A stretch of DNA of 64,000 bases from Acidimicrobium ferrooxidans (GTDB lineage: Bacteria > Actinomycetota > Geothermincolia > Fen-727 > Anoxymicrobiaceae), in assembly GCA_020723485.1 (NCBI GenBank), contig DYIU01000001.1, positions 372,001 to 436,000 on the forward strand. Direction: 5' to 3'. This document shows, piece by piece, positions 8,000 through 17,404 of this stretch; the first letter of the stretch is position 1, and each line of letters opens with the position of its first letter. A program made the translations under genes and the position numbers. Under the pieces are notes generated by a model that saw only the letters and a program-made list of their open reading frames with translations, did no database searches and was not told the origin of the DNA.

Positions 8000-9631
8000 T
8001 CACGATTGGATATCGTTCAGTGTGAACTCGAAGCAGGCGCCGCCCTCGTTGCGCACCGTTATCTCTCCCCCGTAGACGTCTAGGACCCTCTTGACTATGG
8101 GGAGCCCGATGCCCAGCCTACCGCTCCTGTCTGACTTGGCCAGGGGCAGGAAGAGCTTGTCCATCATCTCGGACGGAATTCCTGAGCCGTTATCCCGCAC
8201 CTGGTATGTGTGACTTCCCGGTCCGGCGCCCGTGAGGACGACCGAGACGGCGGGCTGCTGGCTGTCGTTATGGCTGATGGCGTTAGAGACCAGGTTGGCG
8301 AAGATCTGGTACACCTGCACCTCGCTGCCGCGAACCGTCCCGAGGTCGGGGGAGATCTCCATACTCACTCCACGTTCCGCGATCGTGTGCGCATGCTCCT
8401 GGACAATCTTCCGAACAACCTCGGAGACTTCGACGTCTTCCACCTTCGCCGGCTTCTGGCCGGAGACGGCGAGGCTCAGAAGGTCGTTCACCAGCTGGAA
8501 CGCCTTGCCGACGTTCCTCCCGGTGACGGCCGTCGCCTCGGCCACCTCCGCCCGCAGTGTCTCGAGGTCGTCATCCAGGACGTCGCGCAGCGCCTCGTTT
8601 GCGAGGACGATCGCCGACAGTGGGCTCCGCAGGTCGTGCGAGACCGTATGCGCGTAAGCGTCGAGCTCCCTGTTCGCCTTGAGGATTTCATCTTCGAACC
8701 GCTTGATATCGCTTATGTCACGGACTATTCCTACCACCCCGAGCCTGTTGCATTCATCATCGAAGAGCACGCTCGCGGACACCAGCACCGCGAGACGCTT
8801 ACCGTCCTTCCGCAGAACCTCGAGCTCGCCAGACCACGCCCCTTCTTCCCTGTAGGAACGGTCGATTTCGGGTAGAATGTCGTCCCGCACGTCCTGAGGC
8901 AAGACGAAATCCCTGATGCGCTTTCCCAGCGCCTCACCCCTGCCGTACCCGTAGAGCTTCTCGTAGGCCTCGTTCGCATATGTGATCCGAAGGTCGTTGT
9001 CTGAGATTGCTATTCCCTCACCGGAGCTGTCGGCAAGACGCTTGAACATCGCGAGGTCCCTTGTGCGCTCACGGACCGTGCTCTCCAGCTCTTCAGCGCG
9101 CTGCCTGTCAAGCCGCTTCTGCTCGCTCAGGTCGGTGACGACCAGGCAGAGCGCGCCTGCGCCCTCGAGGTCCAGCGGGCTAATCGCGACATAGGCAGGC
9201 AGCACCTCTCCCTCCGAGGTGACGAACATTACCTCGCCCCGGACACCGTCGTTGAGTTGCGGCCCCCCCATCAGGTCATCGAGCGCGACCTTCTGGTCAG
9301 GAACCAGGAAGCGGTCGAGCATGGAACCGATAATCAGTTCAAGCGGCTGACCGAGCATCCGGGCGAAGAGGCTGTTCGCGTACAGGATCGTTCCGTCTGG
9401 TGACAGAGTGACAGCGCCCTCGTTCATCGTCTCGATTATCGTCCGGTACGCCTTGTCTGCTCCCTCGAGAGTGTACACCCTGGTGCCCGATTCGCCGGTT
9501 ATGACGAATGCGTCCACCTCACCCCTGCTGATGGCGCGCAGGGTCTCCTCCGATTCGTTCAACCTCGACCGGAGTGACTCTATCTCTTCGAGCAGCCCCT
9601 CCGTGTCGGGATTACCATCGGACATCGGCAC
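8000..9631 (-). CDS. Soluble PAS-domain sensor histidine kinase linked to KaiB/KaiC
   Basis: 543 aa from GTG 9631; an ATG two codons later (9625) is equally possible. Order: short coiled coil (8-40) with the GEVDAFVI motif, PAS (about 62-170), second PAS with PAC (about 195-310), HisKA with phospho-acceptor His332 in HTVSHDLRSP, then a HATPase domain with an N box (NLVSNAISHN), G1 DNGSGIP and G2 GRLGIGL. There is no membrane segment, so it senses cytoplasmic signals. It starts directly at the stop of the second kaiB, so it is the last gene of the kaiC-kaiB-kaiB-kinase operon and probably a clock-type or KaiC-coupled output or input kinase. No response regulator is adjacent. Confidence 0.9.
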   Translation of the reverse strand: MPMSDGNPDTEGLLEEIESLRSRLNESEETLRAISRGEVDAFVITGESGTRVYTLEGADKAYRTIIETMNEGAVTLSPDGTILYANSLFARMLGQPLELIIGSMLDRFLVPDQKVALDDLMGGPQLNDGVRGEVMFVTSEGEVLPAYVAISPLDLEGAGALCLVVTDLSEQKRLDRQRAEELESTVRERTRDLAMFKRLADSSGEGIAISDNDLRITYANEAYEKLYGYGRGEALGKRIRDFVLPQDVRDDILPEIDRSYREEGAWSGELEVLRKDGKRLAVLVSASVLFDDECNRLGVVGIVRDISDIKRFEDEILKANRELDAYAHTVSHDLRSPLSAIVLANEALRDVLDDDLETLRAEVAEATAVTGRNVGKAFQLVNDLLSLAVSGQKPAKVEDVEVSEVVRKIVQEHAHTIAERGVSMEISPDLGTVRGSEVQVYQIFANLVSNAISHNDSQQPAVSVVLTGAGPGSHTYQVRDNGSGIPSEMMDKLFLPLAKSDRSGRLGIGLPIVKRVLDVYGGEITVRNEGGACFEFTLNDIQS

Positions 9632-9976
9632 CTACCTGGCTTTCAGGTCTAGGCCGACCAGCACGCGCTCCGTATCCGACAGGTCCCCTATGAACTTGCG
9701 GAGTGGGGGTGGAAGCTGCTTGACCAGCGTGGGCGCCGCAATTATCTGCTCGCCCCGGCTCAACACCGGCTCCTGGTAAATGTCGATGACCTCGAGCTCG
9801 TACCTTCCCGCCAGGTACTTCTCGCAGATCTCTTTGATGTTCTCGAGCGCGCGCCTGGAATTAGGGGTCAGCCCTGCCATGTAAAGCCTGAGGACATACA
9901 TGCCCTCGCCGGCTCCGACTTCAGACACAACAGCCTCAAACTCCTCCACCGACTCGATTCCGTCGTCGTCGCTCAT
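9632..9976 (-). CDS. kaiB: KaiB-family protein (second copy)
   Basis: 114 aa. The KaiB thioredoxin-like region is clear: VLRLYMAG near the N-terminus, [35 protein letters not shown] and the terminal [16 protein letters not shown]. KaiB binds KaiC and, in cyanobacteria, refolds to do so. The start overlaps the previous kaiB stop as ATGA (9973-9976). Compared with the first copy it has an extra acidic N-terminal segment ([16 protein letters not shown]). The two copies differ enough that they are old paralogues rather than a recent duplication. Confidence 0.92.
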   Translation of the reverse strand: MSDDDGIESVEEFEAVVSEVGAGEGMYVLRLYMAGLTPNSRRALENIKEICEKYLAGRYELEVIDIYQEPVLSRGEQIIAAPTLVKQLPPPLRKFIGDLSDTERVLVGLDLKAR

Positions 9977-10299
9977 TCGCTCAGCTCCTCCCCGGACTTC
10001 ACGTCCAGTCCGACCAGCACGCGGTCCTCATCCGAGAGATCCCCGATTATCTTTCTTATCGGAGGGGGGAGCTCCCTGACAAGGGTGGGCACGGCGATTA
10101 TCTGGTGACCCTGCGCCAGCTGGGGGTTCTTAGACAGGTCTATCACCTCTATCGTGTAACGACCGGAAAGGTGCTCTTCGCATATCTTCTTCAGGTTGGA
10201 GAGCGCCAGGAGGGACTTCTTGGTCTGGCCCGCCACGTAGAGACGAAGGATCCAGCTCTCGCCGGCCCCACCGGATATCTTCCCGGGCCCGGCACTCAT
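9973..10299 (-). CDS. kaiB: KaiB-family protein (first copy)
   Basis: 108 aa. The sequence follows the KaiB core closely ([65 protein letters not shown]). Its start overlaps the kaiC stop as ATGA at 10296-10299, and its stop overlaps the next kaiB in the same way, so the three are strongly coupled in translation. It presumably binds the KaiC hexamer. No KaiA gene is present in the window. Confidence 0.93.
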   Translation of the reverse strand: MSAGPGKISGGAGESWILRLYVAGQTKKSLLALSNLKKICEEHLSGRYTIEVIDLSKNPQLAQGHQIIAVPTLVRELPPPIRKIIGDLSDEDRVLVGLDVKSGEELSE

Positions 10300-11744
10300 C
10301 TCGTCTCCTCCCCGGACGGCGCCCTTTCCGAAATCAAGATGCCCCGTTCGCTCATCAGGAAATCGTGAATGCGGTTGGAATGTTCCATTCCGCGGGACTT
10401 TACGATTGAGATTTTCCGTTTCCTCTCACCGTTGCTCTCTTCCACGGCGGTCAACACCCAGGTATCCATCAATGAGGATACTCCCGCCTCGGTCGTCTCC
10501 ACCGCAGCTGCGCCGGGCGTGAGATTGGTGAACAGCGCGGTGATTCCCTTGCTCTTGAAATAGTCGATGAGCCGGGAGACCATGGCCGTCACCTGAAAAA
10601 AATCCCCGAGCGAAGTGAAACTGGTCGCCGGGTCTATCGCGATTACCCTGGGCTGGAAATCATCGATCTCCCGGTGCATATCCACGAGGTGTGTCTCGAT
10701 CCCGTACGTTTGAGGCCTGTTGGCGATTACCCTCAACTGGCCGCTGTCCACCCACTGCTGGAGGTCGATGCCGATCGACAACATGTTCCTCAGCAACTGC
10801 GCCGGCGACTCTTCGAAAGCGAAGAACAGGGCACGTTCCGCCCGGGCGCAGGCGGCGTTCACGAACGCCGCCGCGAGGCTGGTCTTGCCGGTTCCCGCCG
10901 TACCCGACACGAGCACCGTGCTGCCCCTGAAGTAACCCTCCCCGCCGAGCATGGTGTCGAGTTGGCCGACACCCGTTGAAACGCGCTCCGTCAACGCTTC
11001 ATGCTCGAGCTTCATGGAAGTTATGGGAAGCACGGAGATGCCCCTCCCGCCGATGATGAAGGGGTATTCATTCGTACCATGGCCCGTGCCCCGGTATTTG
11101 ACTATGCGCATGCGCCTGGTGCTCACCTGCTCGGTGACCCTGTGGTCGAGCGCGATGACGCAGTCGGAGACGTACTCCTCGAGGCCGTAGCGCGTGATGG
11201 TCGTGGATCCGCGTTCCCCGGTGACGACGCAGGTGACACCCCTGTCCCTCAGCCACCTGAAGAGCCGCCTTATTTCGGAGCGGACGATGGCCTCGTTGGG
11301 AAGGCCGGCGAACAGCGTTTCTATCGTATCTATCGCGACCCGCCTCGCGCTGACCTTGTCTATCGCGTATCCGAGGCGGATAAAGAGCCCCTCGAGGTCG
11401 AACTCGCCGGTTTCCTCGAACTCGGAGCGGTCAATGGAAACGTGGTCGATGTGCATCCCACCTTCTTCGATGAGGTGGTCGAGGTCGAATCCCAGTGTGG
11501 CTACGTTCTCCCTGAGCTCCTGCTCCGTCTCCTCGAAGGCTATGAAGACCCCGGGCTCACCGTAGTCCGTTACTCCCCTGACCAGGAACTCCATCGCGAG
11601 CAACGTCTTGCCGCACCCGGGTCCGCCGACGAGGAGCGTTATTCGACCTGCCGGCAGCCCGCCGCCCGTCACCTGGTCAAGGCCTGTTATCCCGGTAGGA
11701 GATTTCGTGATTCCCTGGTCGCCTCCGGGCGTCTCAATGGCCAT
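10296..11744 (-). CDS. kaiC: KaiC-family double RecA ATPase/kinase
   Basis: 482 aa from ATG 11744 (GGGAAGGGAT upstream); a longer frame to 11849 runs into the neighbour and adds no domain. CI has Walker A GGPGCGKT (40-47) and catalytic Glu71-Glu72; CII has SGTAGTGKT (280-288) and Glu311-Glu312. At the place of the cyanobacterial phosphorylation pair Ser431-Thr432 it has Ser423-Ser424, with Thr418 at the place of Thr426. The C-terminal tail after the last strand is short, lacking the long segment that binds KaiA in cyanobacteria. It should form a hexamer with ATPase and possibly autokinase activity. It heads the operon with two kaiB genes and a kinase. Confidence 0.93.
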   Translation of the reverse strand: MAIETPGGDQGITKSPTGITGLDQVTGGGLPAGRITLLVGGPGCGKTLLAMEFLVRGVTDYGEPGVFIAFEETEQELRENVATLGFDLDHLIEEGGMHIDHVSIDRSEFEETGEFDLEGLFIRLGYAIDKVSARRVAIDTIETLFAGLPNEAIVRSEIRRLFRWLRDRGVTCVVTGERGSTTITRYGLEEYVSDCVIALDHRVTEQVSTRRMRIVKYRGTGHGTNEYPFIIGGRGISVLPITSMKLEHEALTERVSTGVGQLDTMLGGEGYFRGSTVLVSGTAGTGKTSLAAAFVNAACARAERALFFAFEESPAQLLRNMLSIGIDLQQWVDSGQLRVIANRPQTYGIETHLVDMHREIDDFQPRVIAIDPATSFTSLGDFFQVTAMVSRLIDYFKSKGITALFTNLTPGAAAVETTEAGVSSLMDTWVLTAVEESNGERKRKISIVKSRGMEHSNRIHDFLMSERGILISERAPSGEETR

Positions 11745-11841
11745 AGCCCATCCCTTCCCCAAGTTCTCGGCGCCCGAAGCTATGCCGCACGCCCTCAGCG
11801 CAAGTGTGAATTCCAATTCTACACCCGCCGGTGCTTCCCTG

Positions 11842-12780
11842 CTAATCAATGGCCGTTGAGGGAGCCGTCAGAGAGAGCGTCCTTCCAGCGATGATGGCAT
11901 CAGCCGCCCTCGCGGCGGTGTTGGAGGGTATCGCGAAGGCTATCCCCTGATTGCCCCCCGTCTCGGTCGCGATGACGGCGTTTATGCCGATGAGCCGTGC
12001 CTGCGAATCACAGAGGGCCCCTCCCGAGTTCCCAGGGTTTATCGGGGCGTCCGTCTGTATCAGCCCGTCCATCGTCAAGGTCACCCCGCTCGGGTCGGTG
12101 GCCTGGACGCTCCGGTCGAGCGCGCTCACTATCCCCGAAGTGACGGTCTGCTGGAAGCCGAGCGGGCTGCCGACGGCCACGACCAGCTGCCCGACCACCA
12201 GTGAGTCGGAGTCGCCGACCGTCACCGGCTTCAGCCCGGATGCGTCTATCTTGACCACGGCGATGTCGGCCGCGGGGTCGGTTCCCACGAGCGCCGCGTC
12301 GTACCTGCTCCCGTCCTCGAGCGTGACCGTTATGGTGTCCGCCCCGCCCACGAGGTGATTGTTAGTGATGATGAATCCGTCCTGGCGGTAGATGACGCCG
12401 GAGCCGCTCCCGACGGTAGGTGTCGCGGTGGTGACGTTCCCCGGGGGCGCGCTGCGGATGTCGATATTCACGATCGAACCCGTGACCTCTTCGGCCACGG
12501 TCGCCACGTCCGCCGAGCTCGGTGAAGGGCTCACTATCGTGGTGGTCCCGCCACCGGACGTTCCGGTCCTGACCCTGCCGCGGACTATGTCGAGCGGGTT
12601 CACCCCGAACAGTGCGGGGAACGCGAGGAGCACCACGAGCGCGCTTAGCAGCGCGGTCACGACGACCTGCCACCAGCTGACCCTCTTCACCACGGCCCGG
12701 CACCGCGCCCGCCAGTCACCCTGCGCGTCCGTCCCCTCCCGGTCCCACTGCCTATCATCCATATAACCGACCTTGTTCAT
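11842..12780 (-). CDS. Membrane-anchored trypsin-like serine protease (HtrA/DegP type, no PDZ)
   Basis: 312 aa; ATG 12780 or the in-frame ATG 12762 could be the start. A basic cytoplasmic segment is followed by one membrane helix (about 37-59) and a Ser/Gly/Thr-rich linker, then an S1C protease domain with His142 (NNHLVGG), Asp172 (ADIAVVKID) and Ser252 (NPGNSGG). The protein ends just after the protease fold, so the usual PDZ domain is absent. It would act outside the membrane in protein quality control or signalling. It lies 97 bases upstream of kaiC on the same strand and might be co-transcribed; a functional link is inference. Confidence 0.92.
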   Translation of the reverse strand: MNKVGYMDDRQWDREGTDAQGDWRARCRAVVKRVSWWQVVVTALLSALVVLLAFPALFGVNPLDIVRGRVRTGTSGGGTTTIVSPSPSSADVATVAEEVTGSIVNIDIRSAPPGNVTTATPTVGSGSGVIYRQDGFIITNNHLVGGADTITVTLEDGSRYDAALVGTDPAADIAVVKIDASGLKPVTVGDSDSLVVGQLVVAVGSPLGFQQTVTSGIVSALDRSVQATDPSGVTLTMDGLIQTDAPINPGNSGGALCDSQARLIGINAVIATETGGNQGIAFAIPSNTAARAADAIIAGRTLSLTAPSTAID

Positions 12781-12884
12781 TGGACTCGCACGGGGTCTAG
12801 TTCTAGGAAGGACTCCATTACCCTACCCGGGGCAACCGCCTGCGGAGGTGATATCCTTAGAACAGCCTTCACAAGGAGGTGAGC

Positions 12885-14342
12885 ATGGAGTATCAGCCTA
12901 CGAAGGAATCCGTCGACAGGCATCCCGTGCCGGAGTGGTACCACGACGCCAAATTCGGGATATTCATCCACTGGTCGCTTTCCTGCGTCCCGGCGTTCGC
13001 GCCGACCGACAAGGGCGACATAATGGAGATACTCAGGAGCGGTGGCAGCCGGGCCCTGTTCGCGAACCAGCCTTACTCCGAGTGGTACCTGAACTCGCTG
13101 CGCATAAAGGGAAGCCCTGTATGGGAGCACCACCGGAAGACCTATGGGCCGGACTTCGATTATTACGAGTTCGCGAAGGATTATAACGCGGCGCTCGAGT
13201 CCTGGGACCCGGCTGCATGGGCCGGCCTATTCAAGGAGGTGGGGGCGCGGTACGTGGTGCTGGTCACCAAGCACCACGACGGTTTCCTGCTCTGGCCGAG
13301 CGAGCACCCCAACCCGATGAAGCCGGACCTCCACGCATCGAGGAACGTCGTCGGGGAGCTGACAGGGGAGGTCAAGGCCCGTGGGATGCGAATGGGCTTC
13401 TATTACTCGAGCCCCTACGACTGGACGTTCACCGAGAAGCCCATAACCGACCTGGCGGTGAGCCTAGCCCGCGTCCCGGGCTCGGACCTGTACAGGGATT
13501 ATGCGAACGCTCACTGGCGCGAGCTCATCGACAGGTACGACCCGTCCGTCCTCTGGAGCGACATAGGGTACCCGGACGGCGTGAACATCAACGAGCTGTT
13601 CGCTTACTTCTACAACAGGACGCCTGACGGGGTGGTGAACGAGCGGTGGGGTCAGACCGCGAGGCTCACCAAGTACATGATACTCATGCCCGGGCTGAGG
13701 CAGTTCGTCAACTGGTACGCGAAGAAGCTCTGGCTGCAGGGAAAGACGAGCCCTCCCGGAGTGCACTATGACTTCACCACGCCCGAATACACGACCTTTT
13801 CGGCGGTGAGCGAGGAGAAGTGGGAGTGCGTTAGGGGCATCGGCAAGTCTTTCGGCTACAACAGGCTCGAGGAGCCGGACGATTACATGAGCGTGCCGGA
13901 CCTGGTGCGCATGCTCGTCGACATCGTGAGCAAGAACGGGAACCTGCTCTTGAACGTCGGCCCGAAGCCCGGCGGCGAGATACCGGAAGTGCAGGTCGAC
14001 AGGATAAAAGGTGTCGGCGCCTGGCTCTCGACAAACGGAGATGCCATCTACGGCACCCGACCGTGGACCAGGGCCGAGGGACGGACCAACGATGGCGCAG
14101 AGGTGCGTTTCACCAGTAAGCCCGACTCCCTCTTCGCGATACTGCTCGAATCCCCCCGGGGGAACGAAGTCACCATAGAGTCACTGAAAGCCCCGGACGG
14201 GATGCGGGTAGAGCTCCTCGGCGGCGGCGCCCCACTCGACTGGGAGCAGGCAGGAGGCGGCCTGACGGTCCGGCTTTCGGGTCGGGCGCCCGAGGGTCCC
14301 GCCGTGTGCCTCAAGATGACGCCTAAACCTACCGATTCGTGA
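12885..14342 (+). CDS. Alpha-L-fucosidase, GH29 family
   Basis: 485 aa. The ATG at 12885 follows AAGGAGGTGAGC; a GTG two codons earlier overlaps that SD and is less likely. GH29 signatures are the N-terminal WYHDAKFGIFIHW, the YVVLVTKHHDGF strand, GMRMGFYYS, and SVLWSDIGYPDG, where Asp226 is the expected nucleophile, followed by a C-terminal beta-sandwich region from about 400. There is no signal peptide, so it would hydrolyse fucosides imported into the cytoplasm. The gene stands alone, divergent from the protease; no sugar transporter is adjacent. Confidence 0.92.
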   Translation: MEYQPTKESVDRHPVPEWYHDAKFGIFIHWSLSCVPAFAPTDKGDIMEILRSGGSRALFANQPYSEWYLNSLRIKGSPVWEHHRKTYGPDFDYYEFAKDYNAALESWDPAAWAGLFKEVGARYVVLVTKHHDGFLLWPSEHPNPMKPDLHASRNVVGELTGEVKARGMRMGFYYSSPYDWTFTEKPITDLAVSLARVPGSDLYRDYANAHWRELIDRYDPSVLWSDIGYPDGVNINELFAYFYNRTPDGVVNERWGQTARLTKYMILMPGLRQFVNWYAKKLWLQGKTSPPGVHYDFTTPEYTTFSAVSEEKWECVRGIGKSFGYNRLEEPDDYMSVPDLVRMLVDIVSKNGNLLLNVGPKPGGEIPEVQVDRIKGVGAWLSTNGDAIYGTRPWTRAEGRTNDGAEVRFTSKPDSLFAILLESPRGNEVTIESLKAPDGMRVELLGGGAPLDWEQAGGGLTVRLSGRAPEGPAVCLKMTPKPTDS

Positions 14343-14383
14343 CTTGGGATTCTTCTTGAGTCATCCTGATGATACGAGGTAAC

Positions 14384-14971
14384 ATGCAGAACTCTTTTAC
14401 CGCCCTGGCCAAGGCCTCGGCCTCGCTGTTCGGAGTCGTCCTGGTGGCGCTGGTCTTCGCTCTAAGGAGCGCGCTCAGCACGCTCGAGGAGCCGGCGGAC
14501 TTCCGCGAGTACGCCGACTGGGTATCGGCCGCCGGCGTCGCGATATTCCTCTACTTCGGGTTCTGCTTCCTCGCCGCCTTCAGGCTGCTGGAGGACGAGA
14601 CCTCCAGGCCGGAGCTCGTGATCCTGGCAGCGGTCTTCACCGCTTTCATCTTCGCTGCTCACGGAGTGGAGCTCGCGATGTTAAGGCGCCTGTGCGCCCG
14701 CTTCGGCGAGTGCAGGAACCTGGGCCTCGTCCAGGCGGCTCTCATCCTCGCGCTCTTCGCTCTCTCCGAGGCGGCCATCTGGACCGCTTTGAGCAGGAGC
14801 ACCAACGCGACGGTGGACCACGGGGTCTACATCGCCGTGAGCTGGATACTTTTCGCGGCCTCGGTGCGGGCGGTGGCCCTGGTGGGCTCCGGGTTCTGGG
14901 CGCTTTCGATGATGCTTTCCTCCGGCAAGGTGAAACCCGCAGCCGCCTTCAGGACACAGGACGGTGATTGA
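14384..14971 (+). CDS. Small integral membrane protein, paralogue of the next gene
   Basis: 195 aa from ATG 14384 (GAGGTAAC upstream). About four to five hydrophobic helices are visible (FGVVLVALVFAL, GVAIFLYFGFCFLAA, VILAAVFTAFIFA, AALILALFALSEAAIW and a C-terminal one). I do not recognise the family. The N-terminus (SFTALAKASASLFGVVLVALVFALRS) strongly resembles that of the next protein, so the two are tandem duplicates. The stop codon TGA is directly followed by the ATG of the next gene. Function unknown. Confidence 0.75.
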   Translation: MQNSFTALAKASASLFGVVLVALVFALRSALSTLEEPADFREYADWVSAAGVAIFLYFGFCFLAAFRLLEDETSRPELVILAAVFTAFIFAAHGVELAMLRRLCARFGECRNLGLVQAALILALFALSEAAIWTALSRSTNATVDHGVYIAVSWILFAASVRAVALVGSGFWALSMMLSSGKVKPAAAFRTQDGD

Positions 14972-15529
14972 ATGGCAACCGGATTCTCGGCCCTCGCGAC
15001 ATCGTCGGCGACGCTCCTGGGCCTGGTGCTGGTCGCAGTTGTCTTCGCCTTCAGGAGCACGTTCACCCGCCTCGATAGGATATCGGACTTCAAGGAGCTC
15101 TCGAAGTGGATCTGGACCTCGGGCTTCAGCTGCTTCCTGTACTTCGGTGTGTGCCTGCTGCTCTCGTTCAGGATGATGGAGAACGAGATAGACAAGCCCG
15201 TCGTCGCGGCCATACTGGCAGTGTTCTCGGCGGCTCTGCTCGTCACCCACGTCCTGGAGACCCGGTTCCTTCACTCCATGAGAAAGATGAACCCGTCCGG
15301 GTTCCGGGGCGTCATCGCCGTCCAGGACCCGCTCATCGTCGCCGTCTTCGCGGCCTTCGAGCTGCTGGTGTGGCTCCCTTTCACCAAAAGTACGCTGGCG
15401 GCGTTCGAGCTCGACCTCTACACCGCCCTCACCTACACGCTGCTGCTGGCTTCGTTCAGGTCGGTGGCGCTGGTCATCCTGTCGTTCAGGGCCATCACCA
15501 TTCTAGAAGGGCCCTCGGGAGACACCTGA
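14972..15529 (+). CDS. Small integral membrane protein, tandem paralogue
   Basis: 185 aa, starting at the base after the previous stop, so the two are expected to be translated together. It has the same helix layout and the same opening pattern (FSALATSSATLLGLVLVAVVFAFRS), and shares the lone DxFRE/DFKEL-type loop and the LYFG motif of the second helix. A paired complex in the membrane is plausible. No enzymatic motif is visible. Confidence 0.75.
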   Translation: MATGFSALATSSATLLGLVLVAVVFAFRSTFTRLDRISDFKELSKWIWTSGFSCFLYFGVCLLLSFRMMENEIDKPVVAAILAVFSAALLVTHVLETRFLHSMRKMNPSGFRGVIAVQDPLIVAVFAAFELLVWLPFTKSTLAAFELDLYTALTYTLLLASFRSVALVILSFRAITILEGPSGDT

Positions 15530-15547
15530 CCAAGGGCACCGATGGTC

Positions 15548-16216
15548 TCAGCGGATGGGTTGTGTCACCATGGCGACGAGCGAACCCACGAACAGCACCG
15601 CGCCCATGATGAGCACTGCCAGCCTTACGTTGCGGGCGCCGAACTTGGTCGAGATGCCCGCGAAGAAGAGAACTGAGGCGAAGAGGACCGTGAAGAGGAC
15701 GTACCTGTCGGAGCGCTCCACGGCTTCGCGCGCTTCGAGCGTCTCCTCCTGAGCCTTCTCCTCCAGCTTGATGCTCGTGTCCATGTTCGCGTTCGAGTAG
15801 GCCATCGTCTCGAAAGGCGAGTCGGGGGCGGCGGGATTGTTCTGCGGGTCCGTGCCCTTCCAGGCGTCGAAAGCCTTCTTCAGCTCCTCTGAGAAGATTT
15901 TACTCTCATAGTAGGCCGCCAGCTCCGTCTGGCCCAACCCGTACGCGTTCACCCAGTCAGCCCATATCTCCCTGTCGAGCGACATCTCCTGGTCGGCGAG
16001 GTCCGCGGCCTTGGATGACTTTATCCTGTCAGCGGTTGCCGCCGCGAACTGCTTCGCCTCGTACCCGCCCCAGCGCGCCGACTGGTAAGCCCCCCAAGCG
16101 GAGGCCACAGTAGCGATCGCCAGCAGGACGGCGGCGGCGATCGCCAGCCAATCGTGTCCGCCTTCTTCCTCCTCGTGCGGGAGGTGTACGTGCGTGTGTC
16201 CGTGAGGCAAAGGCAT
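15548..16216 (-). CDS. DUF4337-like membrane protein
   Basis: 222 aa from ATG 16216, where GGAG and GGAGGG precede the codon; an ATG five codons earlier is possible and a still longer frame to 16486 is not supported. The N-terminus is rich in His and Glu (HGHTHVHLPHEEEEGGH), followed by a membrane helix (WLAIAAAVLLAIATVASAW) and the AYQSARWxGYEAKQFA pattern of DUF4337 proteins, a soluble helical middle, and two C-terminal helices. The function of the family is unknown. The His-rich N-terminus could bind metal. Confidence 0.8.
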   Translation of the reverse strand: MPLPHGHTHVHLPHEEEEGGHDWLAIAAAVLLAIATVASAWGAYQSARWGGYEAKQFAAATADRIKSSKAADLADQEMSLDREIWADWVNAYGLGQTELAAYYESKIFSEELKKAFDAWKGTDPQNNPAAPDSPFETMAYSNANMDTSIKLEEKAQEETLEAREAVERSDRYVLFTVLFASVLFFAGISTKFGARNVRLAVLIMGAVLFVGSLVAMVTQPIR

Positions 16217-16335
16217 CCCTCCGACTCCCATGATTTTAAGACGACCGAAATATACCATGAAACAGGTGCCCGGGCAGCGCAGGATGGAACCGGCACCTGC
16301 GTGTTCGAAGCATCGGTCCGGTGACGGGTCTCTTC

Positions 16336-17403
16336 CTAGAAGTCCCCGTATCCCGGGACGAAGTGATAGACGCGCCTCTGCATCTCGGGTGTCGAGTTGC
16401 TCATCCCACGCCACATGACGCCCCAGAGCAGCCTGCGCAGGGCGACCGGGGAGCGGTCGTGCAGGCGCTTCATACGGAAGCTCCACTTGTAGAACCTGGT
16501 CAGCCGCAGGAACTCCTCGTACGCCGCGCCCCGGTCAGTCACGGCAGTAGCCGCTATCTTTCCGCTGATCATGGCGCCGAGCATCCCGAAGTTCAGCATC
16601 GGCTCCATCACGCCGCCGAGGGTGCCCGCGACTATCATGTTGTTCTTGAAGAGCACCGGGTTGGATGAGGTCGCGTGAGGCGCCGCCCCGCCGTAGAGGT
16701 CACGCCATCCCTTGAGCTCGAGGCCGTCCTCGACGACGTACCGCATGAACTTCTCCTTGCCGCGCGTCAGCAGCGGAATCGTGCGCTGGAACAGGAGCGC
16801 GAACGCTGTCCCGTTGACCTGGGTCGTGAACGCGTAGTCCACGGTGAAGTCGTCGATGTACGCCCACGCGCGGGTCCGCTCGTCTTCCACCATTCCCTTG
16901 GCGAACCAGCCCCACAGCGGTACGTACGGGATTCCCATTGCCTCGAACCCGTAGACCTCGAGCCCGGTTGCGACGATCGACCCCTCCGGTAGCTCCGCAA
17001 CGTCAGCCGGGCTCTTTATCTTCGTGTCAAAGTAGAACCGCACCCCCGCGTCGAGGGCCGCCCTGTAGAGCAGCGTGTCAAGGCTGGTCTCCCGGCTGCT
17101 CCGCTCGACCAGGTACATCTGGGATTCCTCGCTGTGCCCGACATCCACCTTGTTCCCGAAGACGCGGTAAGCGATCTTGTCGAGGGTGCGGCACACCGGT
17201 GTGATGTCTATCCCCGTGTAGGCCTCGAGCGCCGCGAGGTCGAAGGGGCTCGCCGCCCCGTCCGGGCGGAACTCCGGGCGCCCCCCGTGACGCGTCTCCT
17301 TCTCCAGCACCGTCACCTCGAAACCTTCCCTCGCGAGGTTTATCGCAGCCGTCAGGCCGGCCAGCCCCGCCCCCACCACCGTCACCTCTCGCTTATCGGA
17401 CAT
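16336..17403 (-). CDS. FAD-dependent NAD(P)-type oxidoreductase (GGR/CrtI-like fold)
   Basis: 355 aa from ATG 17403 (GGGAGGTCCTGAG upstream). The N-terminal Rossmann motif VVGAGLAGLTAAINLAREGFEV and the ExE-RHGG continuation mark an FAD enzyme of the glutathione-reductase type; the later GTLGGVMEPMLNFGMLGAM segment is the second FAD-contact motif seen in geranylgeranyl-reductase and related flavoproteins. The substrate is unknown. Its start is one base from the stop of the alpha/beta hydrolase gene upstream, so the pair forms an operon. Confidence 0.85.
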   Translation of the reverse strand: MSDKREVTVVGAGLAGLTAAINLAREGFEVTVLEKETRHGGRPEFRPDGAASPFDLAALEAYTGIDITPVCRTLDKIAYRVFGNKVDVGHSEESQMYLVERSSRETSLDTLLYRAALDAGVRFYFDTKIKSPADVAELPEGSIVATGLEVYGFEAMGIPYVPLWGWFAKGMVEDERTRAWAYIDDFTVDYAFTTQVNGTAFALLFQRTIPLLTRGKEKFMRYVVEDGLELKGWRDLYGGAAPHATSSNPVLFKNNMIVAGTLGGVMEPMLNFGMLGAMISGKIAATAVTDRGAAYEEFLRLTRFYKWSFRMKRLHDRSPVALRRLLWGVMWRGMSNSTPEMQRRVYHFVPGYGDF

Positions 17404-17404
17404 C

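Noticed and set aside
9632-10299. Two kaiB copies as an assembly duplication
   Set aside because: The two sequences differ at many positions and each overlaps its neighbour cleanly, so they are true paralogues.
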